64,000 nt of DNA, taken from Fasciola hepatica (lineage: Eukaryota; Platyhelminthes; Trematoda; Plagiorchiida; Fasciolidae). The notes below the pieces were generated by a model that saw only the letters and a list, made by a program, of their open reading frames with translations, had not been told where the DNA came from and ran no database searches. The position numbers and the translations under genes are program-made. This document shows, one piece after another, positions 10,915 through 18,429 of this stretch (the first letter of the stretch is position 1; every line of letters starts with the position of its first letter). Where the stretch lies: NCBI GenBank assembly GCA_948099385.1, contig CANUEZ040000168.1, positions 10,574,001 to 10,638,000 of the forward strand, read 5' to 3'.

Positions 10915-11340
10915 AATGATAACAACTATCACTTACGAGGGGTATTTTCCATGGTACACGGGGAACAATCAGCCCTGCGGCGTGTTTCGATGGAGGTCAT
11001 GAAGTATAAACTTGTATTATGTAAGTGTGATTGGTGTGTGTATGGGTGCACGATAGAATCTCAGCTAAGAACACGAGGCAAGTTCCTTCTGTGAGGTCAA
11101 AGAAATCGGTGAGCACTGCAACTTGTTTGATGGAGGTCATGGTGTATACATGTATCATATGAGTGCGTATGCCTAGGGGTGCATGGTGGAATCACAACTA
11201 CTATCACATATGGGAAATGCCTTCTGTAACATCAGCAAAAGGGGTGAGCACTGCAGCTTGCTTGACGGAGGTCATGAAGTGTAACCGTGTACCATGTAAG
11301 TGTGTATGTGTCAGGGCGTAAGATATTTCAGTACGTCAGT
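10915..11340. repeat. tandem repeat, unit about 138 bp, about 3 units
   Basis: The string GATGGAGGTCAT begins at 10989 and 11129 and as GACGGAGGTCAT at 11264, giving steps of 140 and 135 bp. The second half of each unit also recurs (ACAACTATCAC at about 10922, ACTACTATCAC at about 11198; GTGAGCACTGCA at 11110 and 11244). The first and last units are partial. It sits just downstream (minus sense) of the BEL/Pao integrase end, so it may be in that element's 3' non-coding region or LTR. Confidence 0.85.
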
Positions 11341-11414
11341 GTTTTGTAATCGCTCTCACACATGGGGGTTCCTTTAACCACTTCAAGGACAAGTGGGGAA
11401 TAGTCTGCTGGGTT

Positions 11415-11893
11415 TCTGTGTTGTCAGCTTCTCCGACTTCACTCTCGAGGAGGCTGATACTGCGTACGTCTCGGATTAGCTTTCCTTTGGCAGTCTTCAC
11501 CTACACAGTTCTTATCATTACTTCAGAGCTTCCGACGGTTCCCTTAACCAAGCTCAAGAGCCAGGATCTGAAGTGTGCTTGTTTTTATGCCATCATCGCT
11601 GCATCCCCAACCTTGAATGGTCTTGTTTTGATCAGCCACTTCTGTCGGGCCTGCTGAGCCGGTGGGTACTCCCGAAGCCATCGCCTCCAAAAAGCCTTGG
11701 CAAGATTTTTTGCCTGCTTCCATCTGTGGAGGCAGCTCCCACGAAGATTTATCGGTCCCTGGAAATCCTCCTTTGACCTTAACATCAATAAGTCGTTCTG
11801 AGTGAGTGTCAGATGGGCAGGGCCGCCTTTGGTTACCGGAACCAGTGGACGGTTTTTCAGGATTCTCTCGACCTCATTCATGACGGTGCTCAA
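11415..11893 (-). pseudogene. BEL/Pao element 1: integrase C-terminal domain (DUF5641-type)
   Basis: The frame 11585-11893 reads MNEVERILKNRPLVPVTKGG, LHRWKQAKNLAKAFWRRWLR and EYPPAQQARQKWL, the signature of the BEL/Pao integrase tail (LTEVEAILNSRPLTP ... FWxRWxxEYLxxLQxRxKW). Reading continues in another phase to about 11415 with MIRTV, VKTAKGKLIRDVRSISLLES, equal to the family end VRTKxGxxxRPVxKLxLLE. The tail binds DNA during integration. A frame change and stop near 11590 and 11500 break it. Confidence 0.88.
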
Positions 11894-11955
11894 CGTTTCG
11901 TCATCGGGCCCCTGTTACTCAATGGTCGACAGTAAAAGTCGCCTGGTGGACCGGA

Positions 11956-12418
11956 TCAGACTTTCCCATACGCCGCCATGATGCTTGCATGCGGGGGATT
12001 GAAGTGTCGTCGTACGCCATAGGCCACGGTTCGATCCTGAAGTTCGTCCCCGTTCATGTTTTTGTGCCAGAGCTGCAGTTCCCGGCGGGCTCCCACGAAG
12101 TGCGACCCATTGTCAGAGTACATATCTGTCGGTACTCCTCTTCGGTTGATAAAGCTCTGCAGGGCCCGTAGAAAAGAGGAGATAATCATCGAAAGTGCAA
12201 CTTCCAAGTGTGCTCCGCGTGACTTCATGCACATCGCGATACACCAGTATCGTTTTCTCAACCTTTTTTAACACTCGATCCACATGGGCCCGAGATAGCC
12301 CAACCCGGTGTCGCAGAATGGCCAACAGCCCGGAGTCACTCTGCATTCTGGTGGGAGGCCATGTGTTGTTTGCCCGCTGCGGCATTGGATCTCCGACAAA
12401 GTACACAACTGTGGGCAC
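11956..12418 (-). pseudogene. BEL/Pao element 1: integrase catalytic core
   Basis: The frame 11956-12261 reads KRYWCIAMCMKSRGAHLEVA, FINRRGVPTDMYSDNGSHFV and RRHFNPPHASIMAAYGKV, matching the Pao integrase core (TRAVHLEV, RRGxPxxIYSDNGTNFVGA, WxFNPPxAPHMGGVWE). The Asp of SDNG is present; the Glu expected near the GGVWE position is lost (AAYGKV). Upstream, in another frame, 12280-12380 reads RVTPGCWPFCDTGLGYLGPM, equal to PxFxxxGxDYFGP with Asp of GxDYF replaced by Gly. The enzyme would insert element DNA into chromosomes; this copy is disabled. Confidence 0.88.
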
Positions 12419-12783
12419 TGGACATCAGATGATTCCGGAAGCTGCTCTCAAAGTTCTCTGTCGTGTCCCCCAAAACAAATGCAAAGGTGTTCATTTACAC
12501 ACTCTAGCGACAGCCGAGGCAATCGGAGTGCGGAAGTTGGCCCCTGACCTGTCCGCCCAAAGCTTTTGGTCCAGGCACTCCAACTCTCCTGGCCCAAGAT
12601 TGACCAAGGCCGCATGAATCTACCTTCCAGTTACCTAGAAGACGTCAGCTAGGTAAACGAATCACATGATAAAGATAATTTGACTGACAAACCCCTGCCC
12701 ACGATTAGTGTTTATTCCATGTCTGCGTTCATGATCTTTTCTCCAATGTCTACTACGTATTCTGTAAATGGCTCGAGAATGGA
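12419..12783. other. unexplained stretch inside BEL/Pao integrase
   Basis: The integrase zinc-binding and core domains are normally adjacent, but here some 300 bp more than expected lie between them. None of the six frames shows integrase similarity apart from the edges. Probably a small insertion; origin not recognised. Confidence 0.4.
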
Positions 12784-13173
12784 TTACTGAAAAACAACTG
12801 CTTCGCTGATTTGGACTTCTATATGATGTACACAACGTCGGATTACGCGTTTCACAGCCGCTTTTCCTCTCCACAACCAAAGGCACTTTCGGATGACGCT
12901 CGCAATGTGACTTTCTCCGGCATGTCCCTCCGAGGCTTGGAAGTGTTGGATAATTAGCTCTATCACGATCTGTCTAGTCGGCAGCCGTATGAGGTATTTC
13001 GTGTCAAAGATCAGGGGAGAGTTGGTCAACCTACCGTCTACTCGTATAAATCCATTATTGAGCTTGGGGTTTAAATGCTTCGAGTCGCCTCTCGGAGATG
13101 ACATACTTTTGTCGATTGGTCCCACTCCTTCAGCCCTCTTCAGTCCTCGGGTGGAAGCCTCCTGTTGCGTCAT
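12784..13173 (-). pseudogene. BEL/Pao element 1: integrase zinc-binding domain and upstream linker
   Basis: A single frame of 129 codons reads LNPKLNNGFIRVDGRLTNSP, KYLIRLPTRQIVIELIIQHF and GHAGESHIASVIRKCLWLWR followed by GKAAVKRVIRRCVHH. This is the canonical Pao segment: GxIRVGGRL, then HHxxxGHxGxxxxLxxIRxRFWIxxGxxxVRxxxxxCxxC. The first His pair reads HF...GHAG; the final Cys pair is CVHH, so zinc ligands are partly lost. The frame opens from the RNase H block at 13204 with only a short shift, so pol order is normal. Confidence 0.9.
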
Positions 13174-13203
13174 CTTGAATATATCGTCCTCTGCGGCCGG
13201 TAG

Positions 13204-13942
13204 TTAATCGGCGCTTATCAGGCTCATTCGTATCCGGCCGAAAGGGGGGGAGCGGACCCCCTTCGTGATTGGCAAATGTCCCTTGTACGTAGTCATCAAA
13301 ACCAGTGCACCAAGTGTCTTTATCCAGCAGGAAAATCTCACCAATGGTGACAAAACGAATGTCGCCTCCATGACTGTGGTTGTCACCACTACGTCTTTGA
13401 TCTCCAGTTCCAATTCCAGAGAGGATTTTGGTTCGTACATGGGCCAGTCCTGTTTAGGGAACTACAGGAATTTCGGTCCTCTCCTCCACGTGCCGAGTTG
13501 CCGAAATTTCCTCGCACCCCGGGAGCACAGATCTGCTGGGTTATCGCCAGGCCTGACATGCTTCCACTGGTTCGTGGCCGATTCGCCATGGATGACCTTG
13601 ACCCCTTTATCCAAGAAAGTACTAAAACGGCTCCTGACGTTGTCAATGTAGTACAATACCATCGTCGAGTCCGTCCAGAAACTAGCCGACCAAATTTAGA
13701 AGTCGGAACATCTCTTTACCGCTTGCACCGCCCTGACCGCTGACACGGCTGCGCTGAGTTCAAGGCGCGGGATCGAAACCATCTTCAGTGGAGCGACGCG
13801 GGCTTTGGTGAGCAGGATCCTCGTAGCATACTGGCCATTCCCCGTGCACCATCGTCCGTACACCACAGCTTTGCAACCGACCTCGGATGCATAGGAAAAA
13901 GCGTGCAGTCCTCCTGTTAGTGTAGCATGACCCGGGGGGCAA
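13204..13942 (-). pseudogene. BEL/Pao element 1: RNase H
   Basis: Three overlapping frames give, N- to C-terminal on the minus strand, LHAFSYASEVGCKAVVYGRW (family LHVFCDASExAYGAVxYxR; the catalytic Asp of CDAS is Tyr), LLTKARVAPLKMVSIPRLEL (near 13755-13815, strongly conserved), VLYYIDNVRSRFSTFLDKGV and SATNQWKHVRPGDNPADLCS followed by RG (family WRxVPGxxNPADxxSRG). RNase H removes the RNA template during reverse transcription. Several frame changes and the loss of the first Asp make it inactive. It joins directly to the connection segment at 13950. Confidence 0.9.
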
Positions 13943-13949
13943 ACATCGT

Positions 13950-14345
13950 GGACTCCGTCCGCTCCTTAGTCTCTTTAATATGTTCAGAAATTCTTCTCAG
14001 TCCAGCCGGTCCTCTCGGTCCAGTGACTTGTCCCAATCGACACACTTACGGCACAGCCGCCGCAGCAAGATCTTTCCGGGTAACAGCCAGGGAGAGACGA
14101 AACCGAGCGATCAAAGAAACTAGAGACAGCAGATAGTATGCCTCGACTGATTACTGGAAGCTCGGGAATGTTCATCTCGAAAACGAATTGGTCCGTTTCC
14201 GCGTTCCATTGTATTCCTAAGGTGCGTTAGATAGGAAGTGGAGAGCCGTCCAAATCTGCGACTCTTTCGGCCCTCTCGTGGCACGGAATGACTTCGAGCA
14301 CTTCTGAAGCGTTTGACATGTATTTCTTTGGGTGGGAGCTGTGCG
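13950..14345 (-). pseudogene. BEL/Pao element 1: RT thumb/connection remnant
   Basis: Translation in two frames gives KYMSNASEVLEVIPCHERAE, RVADLDGSPLPI, LGIQWNAETDQFVFEMNIPE, VISRGILSAVSS and SLGFVSPWLLPGKILLRRLC, the segment that follows the YVDD box in Pao reverse transcriptases. It begins immediately at about 14340 after the protease-distal segment (PEAHWVLDQRLG, ending about 14350). The RT fingers and palm that should lie between, several hundred codons including YVDD, are absent. See findings. Confidence 0.88.
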
Positions 14346-14777
14346 TACGGCTTAAGGTGCCCGGCGGTTGCCCAGTCTCTGGTCAAGTACCCAGTGTGCC
14401 TCTGGTAAGTCGCAGCCGATGAGGAGGTCCACCTCGTTGTCTTCCCAGTCTACAGCGGGTACGTGCTGCAAGTGGGACCGTCTAGTCAGAATTGCTTTCA
14501 CCTACCTAGGTGCTCGCATGGGAGGATCAGCTAATGTGAACTCTTCCGTTGGTTTGATTTGCTCGTTAGTGTCTAAGGAGATGAGTTACAACATCAACAG
14601 GCCGGCAGTCATTTCTTGTGTTCCGCCCACCGTGCCCACTGCTAACGACGTCTTACTTTTAGCGAACTGTTTTTTGTCGGCAAGCCGCTCTTTCATCAGG
14701 GCTGTGTCCGATCCACTGTCGACGAAGACCAGTGCCTTGACCACCCTGGTGGGGATCACCACTCTCAAGGCGACCAC
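14346..14777 (-). pseudogene. BEL/Pao element 1: aspartic protease and protease-RT linker
   Basis: The frame 14586-14777 reads LRVVIPTRVVKALVFVDSGS then DTALMKERLADKKQF and AVGTVGGTQEMTAG. This matches the Pao retropepsin: LxxVPVxV..A.LDxGSDxTL, with DSGSD as the active-site Asp motif (DTG-like), then the TVGG flap-side motif. Further on, 14380-14460 reads DLLIGCDLPEAHWVLDQRLG, the conserved LIGxDxPExHWV string between protease and RT. The protease would process Gag-Pol inside particles. The active-site Asp is intact, but the surrounding frame has stops. Confidence 0.9.
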
Positions 14778-14859
14778 TCCTCAACTTAGTGGTTTACTGG
14801 CAGACAGCAATTTTTGACAAATCTCACTGGGCTTGGTGTTCGTCTCTGGTGTAGGTTCT

Positions 14860-15600
14860 CTCGCCTGGCGTAACAATCGATGGTGTCTGCCCGCGCTAAC
14901 CTTGACAGGCTGCCGCCAGGTGCGTGGTTTTGAGGTTTATAAAACACTCTCCTCTCCTCCTCGACATTGCACAACGTTCGTCTATTGTGGCCTTCATGAA
15001 CTTGGGGCTTTCTAGTAGCCCGTGGCTAGCTTCCCAGGACCTGCAACTTAGATGCTCTAGAGCCTCGCGTGAAATGGCATGCGCATTGGTCCAAAACCGA
15101 TATTTCGGGTAATCCCGAGCGGTGGTTTGAGCCTGGTTGGCAATAGATTTGTTCCCTCGGTTACTGTCCAGGATGAGTCAGCCAAATCTGCTGTCGGCTA
15201 TCCTGGTTTGCCTATCCAAGTATTCGGTCAAAACCTCGAAGTTAGCCTCACGGTCGCCTCGGCTCATATGTTCCGCATCTTCCGCCCATCGGCCCTGTAG
15301 TTCGAGAGAGAGAGATGACGAACTATGCCCTCCATTGTATGCGTTGCATCAAGTTCAGCCATGTAACCTAAATCGTGGTGGGCTATTGAAGAATTCTGCA
15401 CTTTGATCGTTAGGTCCGCCATTGTATAGACGTCGCCCTTGGCTCTTTTTGCCTCCACCGTCACGCCCTCTATTGGGTTACGGGCTACCTTGAATGGCTG
15501 GCCTAACAGATCTCCCAAAATGTTCTTTGCCCTTGTGTAGCCCTGTTCTGGGTCGAGCATGGTTAACGCACCGATAGCTTATCTTGCTCGGCCTGGACAG
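14860..15600 (-). pseudogene. BEL/Pao element 1: gag (DUF1759-like part and zinc knuckle)
   Basis: The frame 15264-15560 reads MLDPEQGYTRAKNILGDLLG, QPFKVARNPIEGVTV and DLGYMAELDATHTMEGIVRH, the typical Pao Gag segment (PxxGYxxAxxxLxxxFGxP ... MxxLxxLxxxxxLxxIVxRLP). From about 15050 to 14890 another frame reads SWEASHGLLESPKFMKATID and ERCAMSRRRGECFINLKTTH then LAAACQ, a decayed CxxC..HxLxxC..F zinc-knuckle region in which some Cys are replaced (for example SPKF for CPxF). Gag forms the particle and the knuckles bind the RNA. Confidence 0.85.
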
Positions 15601-15884
15601 TAATGAGTCAGGTAGAGAAGCCTTTGCCCGGGGTGGGTTATCTTGTTTTCGACGAAAGTATCAAACTGCCTGGTGAACTTGCAGCAAAGTCCAGATCGGC
15701 CGTCAAAACTGTCAGTTCTACTCCTGGCAGATCAATCGTTGGTAGCGCTGATGTTTTATATTCGAAGACCGGTGCAGAATCTCACAATTTAATTTGTTCT
15801 GATTTGTCGGATGGACGGTAGTCGATGATCTTCTGCTCACGCTCGTTCTGTCTACACCTCTCTTCCGCTTCCTAAGCCTGTTGC

Positions 15885-16295
15885 CTAGCCGATAACAGCT
15901 GCTGTTATAGGTTTCAGAAGTAAACCTTTATTATTGTTATTATTATTACTATTATTATTGTTATTATTATTACTATTACTTTCCCCGTTTGGCATTTGGG
16001 GAGACACAACTGGCTTTGCTGCATCGGACCCTCTCTCGGAACCCTTTGTATCATCAGCGGCACTCCGATCGAAATGAGCTAGAGCGGCCATAGGGGGAAG
16101 GACTTCCGAGGCATTTATGCCGGTGACGGTTGTGATGAGGTTTCTGTTATCTGCGGTGAGAAAGCAAACGGTCGGAAAATTTCTGAAATCCCGCTCGAGG
16201 GCAGCTATCAAGTGGTCCTCGGAATGTGCTCCTGCAGTGGAAGTTGTGATCCGGTGTCTACCTGAGTTTGATACCGCAGTAATTTTAGACAGCAC
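15885..16295 (-). pseudogene. BEL/Pao element 1: Gag N-terminal region with Asn-rich tract
   Basis: A 136-codon frame on the minus strand upstream of the DUF1759-like segment. It has no motif that I recognise; position and strand suggest Gag N-terminus or a leader ORF. Residues about 105-125 form an Asn-rich run (two Ser among about 17 Asn) encoded by the AAT/AAC side of a TTA/TTG microsatellite at 15927-15980. A stop and frame change separate it from the segment at 15264-15560. Assignment to gag rests on context only. Confidence 0.45.
15927..15980. repeat. TTA/TTG trinucleotide microsatellite
   Basis: About 18 consecutive trinucleotide units, mostly TTA with TTG and CTA interruptions. It keeps frame with the minus-strand gag-like ORF, where it encodes an Asn-rich tract. 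Confidence 0.9.
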
Positions 16296-16390
16296 CTTTC
16301 CACAACACCTTAGGCCAGTTGTGCCGCCTCTTTGAAATTGGGATAACCATGAACATAAAAACCCTGAATATTACTTTTTGATTGTTGTAT

Positions 16391-16582
16391 CTATATCTCT
16401 TCCAGGAGTTTCCCCTCAGAATTGACCTTCTGGCTGTAGCTCTTCTTCCGGTTAAGCAGAGGGCCTTTACTACTTAACGCAGCCCCTTGGATAGGTAACT
16501 CAAATCCTGACGATTCAGACGGCAAGCGACTGGGGATGACAGCTTCTTTCAAGGCTGTGTAAGAATAACCATTGAAAATCAC
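16391..16582 (-). other. 63-codon frame at the internal end of LTR-like copy 2
   Basis: Starts about 20 bp inside the putative LTR end at 16602 (minus sense). The translation begins MIFNGYSYTALKEAVIPSRL and has no recognised domain. It could be the start of gag or a leader peptide of the retroelement, or chance. A stop separates it from the frame at 15885-16295. Confidence 0.3.
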
Positions 16583-16601
16583 ATCACGCCCCCAGCCACA
16601 A

Positions 16602-17084
16602 TGTCAAAGAGAAGAAGGCCAGAAGTCCACCAGTGGACGTTTGTTCCAAACTCTGTATTCGGCACAAGAAATCAGGGCTGAGGGTCAGTAAAAACTCGGG
16701 GAAGGCCAGGGAGACTTTCAGTCGATTGTTCCAGGTCAGGCTCATTTTCGTCGCTAGCCAAAAGTGCCGCGGTATATTAAATGTGAAGAAGTACACAAAA
16801 GCAAATCGAGCAAGCTTGAAACTACCCGCATGATACTGACACATGAGAATTGCAAAACTGGAGTATTGTAAAATCAATGTGGACTTGCCGTCTGCTTGGC
16901 GGAGAATACACATAAATAAACAGGCAGACGTGATTCAAGAGCTTACGAATGTCTTTGGTGAGACGAACTTGTTGTTTGGGCTCACCAGTCCAGGTTTCTC
17001 ATTAGTTATTTTGGGACCAGCTACCGTACAACGCCCACAGCCCTTAGTTTTCGGTTTGCAAGTGGATAACGACCATATTCGGCA
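16602..17084 (-). repeat. 483-bp LTR-like unit, copy 2
   Basis: Partner of 1970-2452. Minus-strand reading starts TGCCGAATATGG at 17084 and ends CTTTGACA at 16602, giving TG...CA ends. Inside, 16850-17020 matches copy 1 almost base for base (for example GAGCTTACGAATGTCTTTGG at 16939-16958). After CA comes TTGTGGCTGGGGGCGTGATG; the TGG three bases in is where a tRNA primer site would start, and the CGTGAT ending is reminiscent of a tRNA-Trp-type site, but the middle does not match well. By position it would be the 5' LTR of BEL/Pao element 1, yet no equivalent copy appears at that element's other end (10.9-11.4 kb). Confidence 0.6.
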
Positions 17085-17338
17085 GCCCATAAACGAGAAC
17101 GCAAATTCTGGATCAGGTCAACTTATGTGTTAGGTGAACTTAAGCGCTTGCGGACAGCGTATACACGCGGATCAAGCTGTGCCACCAAATTTGGCAATCC
17201 TTTAGACAATCATGCCCGTCAGCTTGTGTAAGGGATTGTCACACCTCCAGCACTACAGACACGACCCAGACCGGGGGAGAGTAAACTGTCGAAATCAGAC
17301 CGCAAACTGCCGGTTTGCTTTCAATGGTGCGAACCCTT
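17085..17338. other. no recognised gene
   Basis: Short spacer between LTR-like copy 2 and integrase-like remnants; nothing identifiable. Confidence 0.4.
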
Positions 17339-17626
17339 CTAATCTAGTGGAGCACTAATCCTCCATTGGTTCACGCTTTCACTGCTTCCACTGAGCTGCT
17401 TTCTTGGGGTAACGTGCTTTGGATTGCAATATATTTCCGGCCTGCCAAAAAGCAAATTCTCGTGAACAAAAGACACCTCACGAACTGGTTTACAGTTGCT
17501 CTCCCGAGACTTGGTTTGTACCGGCTTTGATAAACTGGAGGGTAATCCTGGGTTCACCCTGACCATAACATAGATACGAGATAGCTCGCCTACCTGCAAT
17601 AACGAATCGTTCGATCCCTCAACCAC
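17339..17626 (-). pseudogene. possible BEL/Pao-type integrase C-terminal remnant
   Basis: A 95-codon minus frame contains QVGELSRIYVMVRVNPGLPS and PVQTKSRESNCKPVREVSFV, which fits the spacing of the BEL/Pao integrase tail WxxGRVxxVxPGxDGxVRxxxVxTKxxxxxRPVxxxxxL. Similarity is limited to a few positions (G, V, TK, PV). The related region at 25.85-26.05 kb has a frame with KGSFGKVSTSVKFRDGITHS and VCTKRWSQKSQ at the same place, which supports a shared ancestral coding sequence. It could still be chance. Confidence 0.4.
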
Positions 17627-18125
17627 TCTGTTGTCGTATCTCGCAAACTTCTCTTCAAGGCATTTTGGTTATTGAGCGTGAGCAACGAGTAGCCAATTCA
17701 AACGAATCCCAAAACCGGAACAAGATCGATTTGTAGTTTCTACGGCGCTGGATTAACAAATTATAGTCATATAAATATGCATGAACCCCAAATGTAAGGT
17801 CACAACGTCTAGCAACGAGGACCAGAGTACAACAAAGGTCCATTTCAGGTACCACCGCCACGGCGGTCCAAGTTCGAATTAAAATTATGCCACTTCACGT
17901 GAGTAAAATATAAACAAATATAGAAGTGCAGTGACTGATGCGTGCTGTGCTCGTTTGAGAGTCAATAAGATAAATAGCGTGGTTTCAACAATACAAGTAT
18001 ATGACAACGGCCAAGGAGGATTTAGACATTCGTACGTTACAAGCACCACCAGATCACGACAGCCCAAGATGATAGTAACGAACGACTGGCCCTTTGCTAT
18101 ACGCTCACCTTCCGTAACGAACGTC
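17450..18125. repeat. diverged dispersed repeat R3, copy 1 (partner 25880-26510)
   Basis: Nucleotide similarity to 25880-26510 in the same orientation. Examples: ACGAATCCC then AACAAGATCGA at 17705 versus AACGAGATAGA at 26113; ACGTCTAGCAACGAGGACCA at 17808 versus ACGTCTAAAAACGGGGACCA at 26198; and CACGTGAGTAAAATA at 17896 versus CATGTGAGTGAAATA at 26289. Identity is low, with several indels. The content may be 3' pol plus flanking sequence of an LTR element, read on the minus strand. Confidence 0.6.
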
Positions 18126-18299
18126 ATTAGAATTCCTGTAGTTATCTGCGGTAATTCTGTGATAAATTCCATATGCGAATTTTAGTCCAATACGAAATTC
18201 ATCTAATTCGGCGTTTGATTGATAACACAAGGTTGATTTTAGGAGTGAAGAGACACCTACGCTTTCTTGCAACAGTCTAACAGCAGGTTTATTGCTATA

Positions 18300-18420
18300 C
18301 CGGCTTACTATTGAGTTTTTTACTTCCGTGTAAGTTCCCACGAAATTCATACCGTTATCACCGAAACATCTGTTGTTGCCTCTCGCTCCAGAATGGAGAA
18401 CAGCATTTTACTTTGAGATC
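18300..18420 (-). pseudogene. possible retroviral-type integrase core fragment
   Basis: Minus-strand reading gives RGNNRCFGDNGMNFVGTYTE, closely like the integrase core string RRGxPxxIxSDNGTNFVGAxxE of BEL/Pao elements, including the catalytic Asp. The rest of the 81-codon frame to 18105 has no integrase motifs. Together with 17339-17626 it may mark a third BEL/Pao element upstream (minus sense) of LTR-like copy 2. Confidence 0.45.
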
Positions 18421-18429
18421 GCTTGCTTC

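Noticed and set aside
10915..11340. CRISPR-like array
   Set aside because: Units are about 138 bp, similar throughout without constant short repeats and unique spacers; eukaryotic context.
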